A DNA stretch of 18,423 nucleotides, from positions 1 to 18,423 of the forward strand of contig JAIFKN010000091.1 in assembly GCA_020049615.1 (NCBI GenBank), read 5' to 3'. The DNA comes from a bacterium. GTDB taxonomy: Bacteria > Planctomycetota > UBA11346. The position numbers were made by a program, and so were the translations under genes. Positions 14,332 to 18,423 of this stretch are shown here, piece by piece; the first letter of the stretch is position 1; the number at the start of each line of letters is the position of its first letter. The notes beneath the pieces are model-generated. The model made no database searches. It worked only from the letters and a program-made list of their open reading frames with translations, and was not told the origin of the DNA.

Positions 14332-15026
14332 TACGCCTCGCCACCCTGCTCGCCGCCCTCGCCCTGTGCGCCTGCACGCCCGTCGCACGCGGTCCGCGTA
14401 CCGGCATGGGTCCTGGCGCCGCCCAGCCGGTGCCGGCCAGCAGCGAGGCGCAGACGCTGGAACGCCATCTCGCGGCGCTCGAGGCGCAGATCGCCCGGCT
14501 GGAGCGCGATCTCGGCAAAGGGCGCGGCGCCTACCGCGAAGGCAGCCTGCTGCGCATCGAGGGACGCCAGGCCGCCGGCGCCGGCGGCGGGGAGCCGCCG
14601 CTCGACCGCCTGCGCCGCCTGGAGCGCGAGCTGGCCGACGCCGAAGCGCGGGTCGCCGCCCGCGACGCGCGCGTCGCCGAGCTGACCCGCGATCTGCAGA
14701 CCGTGCGCGAGCAGGGCCGCAACCTCGGCGAGCAGGCCGGCGACCTGGCCTACACCCGCGACGCGCTGGTGACGGCGCAGCAGGCCCTGGGCGAGGCGCG
14801 CGAACGCGCCGACAGCCTGCGCGGCCAGCTCGCGGCCAGCGAACTGCAGCGGCTGAAGGCCGAACGCGAGCACTTCCGCTTCGCTGCCAGCATCCTCAAG
14901 CTGGTCCCGGGCCAGACCTCGCAGCTGCTCGATCTGCAGGACGAGGCGCGCGAGGCGGCGCGGCAGCTCGACGGCCAGCAACCGGCCGCCCAGGCCACTC
15001 CGGCCAAGCCGGTGGAGCACCACTGA
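14328..15026 (+). CDS. Coiled-coil envelope lipoprotein (second of three), paralogue of the first
   Basis: This is a 232-residue lipoprotein with signal MIRLATLLAALALCAC; Cys16 follows the lipobox LCAC. After a Pro/Gly-rich linker come coiled-coil segments at about 41-65 (LERHLAALEAQIARLERDLG) and about 90-190 (LRRLERELADAEARVAARDA onward). Residues 172-192 (ELQRLKAEREHF through ILKL) match the C-terminal motif of the preceding protein, followed in both by a Leu-x-x-Leu-Gln stretch and a Pro/Ala-rich tail. Start and stop are tightly coupled to the neighbours: ATGA upstream, TGATG downstream. It probably forms an elongated periplasmic helix and may pair with the first lipoprotein. No known family is recognised. 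Confidence 0.8.
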   Translation: MIRLATLLAALALCACTPVARGPRTGMGPGAAQPVPASSEAQTLERHLAALEAQIARLERDLGKGRGAYREGSLLRIEGRQAAGAGGGEPPLDRLRRLERELADAEARVAARDARVAELTRDLQTVREQGRNLGEQAGDLAYTRDALVTAQQALGEARERADSLRGQLAASELQRLKAEREHFRFAASILKLVPGQTSQLLDLQDEAREAARQLDGQQPAAQATPAKPVEHH

Positions 15027-15679
15027 TGCGCCCCCTCCTCGCCCTGGCCGCGGCCCTCCTGCTGGCGACCGGCTGCTCGGACATCTCGCGCAATCCGTTC
15101 CGCCGCATGCCGGTAGCCCCACCCGGTTCGGTCGCCTGGCACACCACGCCACGCGCGATCGAGGCGCTGCGTGTCGCCGTGCTGCCCTTCGCCCTGGCCG
15201 AGAAGGTCGGCAAGGGAGCAGCCGAGCTCTCGCCGGCCTTTGCCGGCAGCCTGCGTGCCCTCGGCGTGCATGAGACGGTCCTGGTCGGTCCGGAACGCGC
15301 CGCCGGCCTCGTCCTGCCCGACCTGCATGAGGGTCGCGTGCCGGTCGACAGCCTGCTGGCGGTGCGCGACGCGACCGGCTGCGACGCCGTGGTCATCGGC
15401 CGGGTCGAGCACTTCGACGGCTTCCACCCGGTCAGCCTGGGGGCGTCGGTCCATCTCGTCTCCTGCCATGACGGCGCGGTGCTGTGGAGCGCCCAGCTGC
15501 AGCTCGACACCCGGCGCGAGGACGTGCAGCGCGACATCGAAGGGTGGTGGAAGCGCAACGCCGGCGAACAGGCCGCCGCGGTCAACGGCTGGAAGTCGGT
15601 CCTGTCGACGCCGCGGGATTTCTGCCGCTACGCCGCCGATCGCCTGGCCTGGACGCTAGGCAACCTGCCGCCGGAATAG
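15026..15679 (+). CDS. Lipoprotein with CsgG/LpoB-like domain (third of three)
   Basis: This is a 217-residue lipoprotein. The signal is MRPLLALAAALLLATGC with Cys17 as the lipid site. The mature part looks like the alpha/beta fold of CsgG/LpoB/GNA1162-type periplasmic lipoproteins. A first strand LRVAVLPFALAEKVGKG (about 48-64) is followed by a Ser/Leu helix. Then come CDAVVIGRVEHFDGFHPVSL (about 118-138) and a closing strand HLVSCHDGAVLWSAQLQLDT, the 'D-A-V-x-x-G-x-V ... G-x-V-L-W' pattern typical of these proteins. Family members act at the outer membrane as secretion-pore or peptidoglycan-synthase helpers; no specific role can be given. The ATG overlaps the previous TGA by one base. It is convergent with the NPCBM gene, 12 bp away. 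Confidence 0.75.
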   Translation: MRPLLALAAALLLATGCSDISRNPFRRMPVAPPGSVAWHTTPRAIEALRVAVLPFALAEKVGKGAAELSPAFAGSLRALGVHETVLVGPERAAGLVLPDLHEGRVPVDSLLAVRDATGCDAVVIGRVEHFDGFHPVSLGASVHLVSCHDGAVLWSAQLQLDTRREDVQRDIEGWWKRNAGEQAAAVNGWKSVLSTPRDFCRYAADRLAWTLGNLPPE

Positions 15680-15691
15680 CGCCGGGACCGC

Positions 15692-16756
15692 CTACCTGCG
15701 GATCAGCTGCGCGTCGGCGAGCACCAGGTGGTCGCCGATGTCGAAGCGCTCGCCGGTCTCGACCGCCAGTTCGAGCAGCGCCACGCCCCCGAGGTCGAGA
15801 TCGAGCCGGCGCACCGGTTCGCCGCCGCGCACCCGTGCGCGCCACAGCTCGCGGCCGTCACCACGCAGCACGGCCACGCAGTCGCCCTCCGGCGCGACGC
15901 TGTCGCAGATGCCGACCTCGGCGCGCAGGCGCACGTAGCCGCCATCCAGCTTCCAGCCCATGACGGCGGCGCTGTGCACGACCACGCCCTTGGCGCGCAG
16001 CACGCCGCCCAGCCGGAGCGGACGGCCGTCGATGGCTCGATCCCGGGCCGACGGCCAGACCACGCCGAACAGACCCTCCTCGCGGGAGCTGGCCGGCGTG
16101 CAGTCGGAGAGATAGACGCGCCGACCGCCTTCGACGCGCAGCACCAGGCTGCCGAGCGTCGTCGCGTCGACGCGCGCAGCGGGCGCCGCCGCCAGGGCCA
16201 GGCCGTCGCCGGCGACGATGAGATCGAGGCCGGGCGTCGCCGGATCGATGGTCGCGCGCAGCCGCAGGCCGTCGGGCCGGCGGGACGCATTGCCCAGCCG
16301 GGCGCCGCGGATCTCGCCCAGCGGCAGGGCCAGCGGCTCGGGGTCGAGGGCGGAGAGGAAGCTCAGCGTGCCGTCGCGCAGGCCGTTCAGCCGCCCGGCG
16401 AGCAGACCGCTTTCGACCAGCACCACATCGCCCTTGCCGGGTGCAGGCGGAGGATCGCCCCAGGCGGCCACCGCCTCCAACGGCAGCTCGAGGGGGCCGA
16501 ACGGTCCGCGTACCAGCAGGTGGTCCGGCCGGCTGCCGGCAACGACCGCCTCGGCCGGCAGCCACGAGCCGTCGACCAGCAGCACGCCGAGCGTGCCGGC
16601 GGCCATCGGCACCGGACCGCTGCCAAGCACGACCCCGTCGATGTCGGCGAGCGGAGGCAGGCGTTCCGTCGTGGCAACGCGTCCATCGAAGCCGGTGACG
16701 GTGGCGGCATGGGCCGCGGCGGCGCAGAAGATGGCGAGCAGCAGCGCCTGGCGCAT
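15692..16756 (-). CDS. Secreted NPCBM-domain protein
   Basis: This is a 354-residue exported protein. The signal peptide is MRQALLLAIFCAAAAHA with cleavage before ATV. Residues 20-205 are a beta-rich region with repeats of the type LPLEAVAAWGD and LALPLGEIRGARLG, resembling the N-terminal domain that often precedes NPCBM in Planctomycetota. About 213-352 form an NPCBM-like jelly roll: RVYLSDCTPASSREEGL, KGVVVHSAAVMGWKLDG, VRLRAEVGICDSVAPEGDC and the closing FDIGDHLVLADAQLIRR. NPCBM domains are novel putative carbohydrate-binding modules, usually attached to glycoside hydrolases; no catalytic domain is present here, so a binding or surface role is likely. The start at 16756 is chosen for the signal peptide. 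It is divergent from the next gene across 73 bp. Confidence 0.8.
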   Translation of the reverse strand: MRQALLLAIFCAAAAHAATVTGFDGRVATTERLPPLADIDGVVLGSGPVPMAAGTLGVLLVDGSWLPAEAVVAGSRPDHLLVRGPFGPLELPLEAVAAWGDPPPAPGKGDVVLVESGLLAGRLNGLRDGTLSFLSALDPEPLALPLGEIRGARLGNASRRPDGLRLRATIDPATPGLDLIVAGDGLALAAAPAARVDATTLGSLVLRVEGGRRVYLSDCTPASSREEGLFGVVWPSARDRAIDGRPLRLGGVLRAKGVVVHSAAVMGWKLDGGYVRLRAEVGICDSVAPEGDCVAVLRGDGRELWRARVRGGEPVRRLDLDLGGVALLELAVETGERFDIGDHLVLADAQLIRR

Positions 16757-16794
16757 GGCGGCAGCATGCCGGCCCTGGCCGGCGCGGCCAGTCC

Positions 16795-16823
16795 GTAACA
16801 CCAGCCGCTCCCGGGCGTACCAT
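16795..16823 (+). promoter_or_regulatory. Candidate promoter of the terminal (+) gene (leaderless)
   Basis: The -35-like GTAACA (16795-16800, four of six), a 17-bp spacer and -10 TACCAT (16818-16823, four of six) are followed by the ATG at 16830, 6 nt later. There is no Shine-Dalgarno. The geometry matches the leaderless promoter at 5942-5970. A small inverted repeat, CTGGCC (16775-16780)/GGCCAG (16786-16791), lies just upstream. Confidence 0.45.
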
Positions 16824-16829
16824 CCCGTC

Positions 16830-18251
16830 ATGCGCCGCCTCGTCCTCTACCTCGCCGCCGCCTCTCTCGCCGCCGGCGAGCCCACTCCCGCCGTCTTCAT
16901 CCCTGCCGACGTGGAACTGGCGGTGCAACTGCCCGATCTCGCCCGCAGCTACGGACGTTGGTCCGCCACACCGTATCCGCGCCTGCTCACGACCGGCTGG
17001 GGCCGCATGCTGGTCGCCGAATGGAGCATGCGCCTGGAACGGGCCGCTCCCGGCGCCGGTACGGCGTTCGCCGGACTGCGCTCGGCCGCCATCGCGCTGC
17101 AGGGGGATGGACCCCAGGTCACCGTCGCCGCCATCGGTGGTCCGCAGCTGCCGGCCCTGCTGGCGGTGGCCGGGATCCCCGGCCGGCAGATGGCGCTCGG
17201 ACCGGTGGTGGCCTGGACCAGCGGCACGATGCTGGCGCCCGGCGCGGCCCCGGTCGCGCCGGGAGATCAGGCCGACGCCGGCCTCCGCCTGCTGCCGGGG
17301 CGCCGGCTGCCGGGCTTGACCGCGGAGCTGCAGGTCGAGGTCCAGCTCGACGCCGCCGGTCTGCGTGAGACCGCCGTCGCCGCCCCGACCGACGTCCTGC
17401 GCCTGGCCGCCGCCAACCCACGCTCCTGGGCCGATCCGCTGGAGCTGCAGCGGCTGCCGGCCACCACCCTGTGGGCTGCCACGTGGCACGGGGATCCCGT
17501 CCTGGCCGCCGCGCTGCCCGGCCCGGATGCGGCCGCGATCGACGCCAGCGAACGCTGGCTGGCCCAGGCCGCCCTGCCCGGCTGGCGCGACACCGTCGCC
17601 GCCTGCCGCGGGCCGTCGACGGTGTGGATGGCCGAAGGCGTGCCCTTCCCGACCCTCAATGCCGCGCTGAGCGTGGAGGAGGCGGTGGCGCGACGCTGGA
17701 TCGCGGCGGCGACGGCGAAGCTCAATCTGGCGCCAATCAACGGCGGCGCCGCCGGCTTCCTCGGCCTGGTGCCGTTCGCCATCGGCTGGTCTGCCGACCA
17801 GCGCCTGGTGCTGAGCAGCGATCCGCAGGGCTTGGCCGTTTGGCCTGTCGCCAAACCCGGCTTCGCCGCGCACGCCGGCGTCGCCGCGGTGCTGGCTGGG
17901 ATGCCGTCGCGCACCCTGCTGCTGGGCGCCAGCCGCGGCGGCGCCTCGTGGGGCGCGCTGGCGCAGCTGGCCGTGCCCCTGTTCACCGCCATGGGCGCGC
18001 CGCAGGCGGTGTCGCTGCCGATCGATCTGCGCACCGCTGGCGACCGCGGCTGGCTCTATCTCCGCCTGCCGGAGGACGGCAGCCTGCGCTGCGAGTCCGG
18101 CGGCCTGTTCGGCGGCCCCGTCACCGTCACCGCGGCCGCGGCCATCGCCGTGCCGGCGACGCTCTGGCTGCAGGGCCAGCTGCGCCGCGAACGCAAGGTC
18201 CCGCAGCCCGAGCCGGAGCCGGACGCCCCGGTCCCCGCCCCGGTTTTCTGA
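16830..18251 (+). CDS. Exported protein of unknown family with C-terminal membrane anchor
   Basis: This 473-residue protein is not recognised. The N-terminus MRRLVLYLAAASLAAG is a signal peptide. The mature start, AVFIPADVELAVQLPDLARS, followed by a W...TPYPRLL segment, resembles the opening of large exported proteins of DUF3352-like type ('P-A-D-x-x-x-x-V ... D-L'), in which domains of about 150 residues recur; this is a resemblance, not an assignment. Residues 431-449 form a hydrophobic segment (VTVTAAAAIAVPATLW), followed by RRERK and a Pro/Glu/Ala tail. The protein would then be anchored at its C-terminus with a short cytoplasmic end. No catalytic motif is seen. It is divergent from the NPCBM gene and starts next to a leaderless promoter. 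Confidence 0.78.
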   Translation: MRRLVLYLAAASLAAGEPTPAVFIPADVELAVQLPDLARSYGRWSATPYPRLLTTGWGRMLVAEWSMRLERAAPGAGTAFAGLRSAAIALQGDGPQVTVAAIGGPQLPALLAVAGIPGRQMALGPVVAWTSGTMLAPGAAPVAPGDQADAGLRLLPGRRLPGLTAELQVEVQLDAAGLRETAVAAPTDVLRLAAANPRSWADPLELQRLPATTLWAATWHGDPVLAAALPGPDAAAIDASERWLAQAALPGWRDTVAACRGPSTVWMAEGVPFPTLNAALSVEEAVARRWIAAATAKLNLAPINGGAAGFLGLVPFAIGWSADQRLVLSSDPQGLAVWPVAKPGFAAHAGVAAVLAGMPSRTLLLGASRGGASWGALAQLAVPLFTAMGAPQAVSLPIDLRTAGDRGWLYLRLPEDGSLRCESGGLFGGPVTVTAAAAIAVPATLWLQGQLRRERKVPQPEPEPDAPVPAPVF

Positions 18252-18423
18252 CGGCCCCCTCGCCCTCGTCGGCGCCGAGCAGGCTCGTCGACCCCAACCG
18301 TCCGCCGAGCGAGCGCAGGCGTAAGCCCAGCAAGCCTGGAACGAACCGCCTCGCTTGGCGAATCGCCAGCGTCAGCGCAGCGTGTCGAGCGGGAGTTCCG
18401 AGGGTGAAGACCCTCGGCGGGGA
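18252..18423. other. Non-coding tail with short hairpins
   Basis: No convincing gene lies in these 172 bp. Inverted repeats seen are CAGGC...GCCTG (18316-18338), TGGCGA/TCGCCA (18356-18368), and CCGAGGGT (18398-18405)/ACCCTCGG (18410-18417) with a GAAG loop. None has a T-tract. The last hairpin is close to the window edge and could be part of a larger element beyond it. Confidence 0.4.

Noticed and set aside
13416..15152. Minus-strand open frame rich in Ser/Ala/Arg opposite the lipoprotein operon
   Set aside because: Mirror of the repetitive Ala/Glu coiled-coil codons on the plus strand; the plus strand has signal peptides and coupled starts.
15858..17873. Minus-strand 671-codon frame covering the NPCBM gene and the terminal gene
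   Set aside because: Wrong frame through the NPCBM gene and antisense to the terminal gene; no recognisable domain.
18300..18380. Possible tRNA-like or small RNA fold in the 3' tail
   Set aside because: No acceptor/T-arm pattern or TTCGAANC loop; only short unrelated hairpins.

Overview
This is a high-GC window from a Gram-negative-type bacterium. It carries two predicted outer-membrane barrels, four predicted lipoproteins and a periplasmic L,D-transpeptidase. Coding density is high and genes are often joined by 1-4 bp start/stop overlaps. The mix of genes (NPCBM-domain protein, planctomycete-style NHL propeller, coiled-coil lipoproteins, S2/EF-Ts sequences) makes me lean toward Planctomycetota or a related PVC lineage. 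That placement is an inference with low confidence; the rpsB and tsf genes here would settle it.

Layout: 2-4128 (+) is the distal part of a carbohydrate/polyol ABC importer operon: the C-terminus of the solute-binding protein, two permeases, a 52-residue membrane protein and two different MalK-type ATPases, linked by 4-bp overlaps. 4097-4884 (-) holds a small lipoprotein followed by a small membrane protein with an apparent +1 frameshift. 5002-6766 (+) holds an NHL-repeat propeller and an outer-membrane barrel with its own promoter. 6767-7013 holds two perfect hairpins and a promoter, then what looks like a transcription attenuator: a ten-codon ORF with tandem Ile codons, mutually exclusive hairpins, and a terminator ending 18 bp before the start codon of cimA. 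7014-8573 (+) is cimA (citramalate synthase, isoleucine pathway). 8624-10042 (-) is a large barrel protein, divergent from a LysM/YkuD L,D-transpeptidase (10144-11094, +).

11145-12904 (-) is rpsB-tsf with a good promoter and a leader of about 127 nt. 12958-15679 (+) is a tightly overlapping three-gene lipoprotein operon; its first two members are coiled-coil proteins sharing a C-terminal motif. 15692-16756 (-) encodes a secreted NPCBM-domain protein, divergent from a 473-residue exported, membrane-anchored protein of unknown family (16830-18251, +). The last 172 bp contain only small hairpins.

The most interesting points are the candidate cimA attenuator, the repeated pattern of -10 boxes 6-8 nt upstream of start codons (likely leaderless mRNAs), and the paralogous coiled-coil lipoprotein pair coupled to a third lipoprotein. 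No tRNA, rRNA, CRISPR array, insertion sequence or obvious phage gene was seen.
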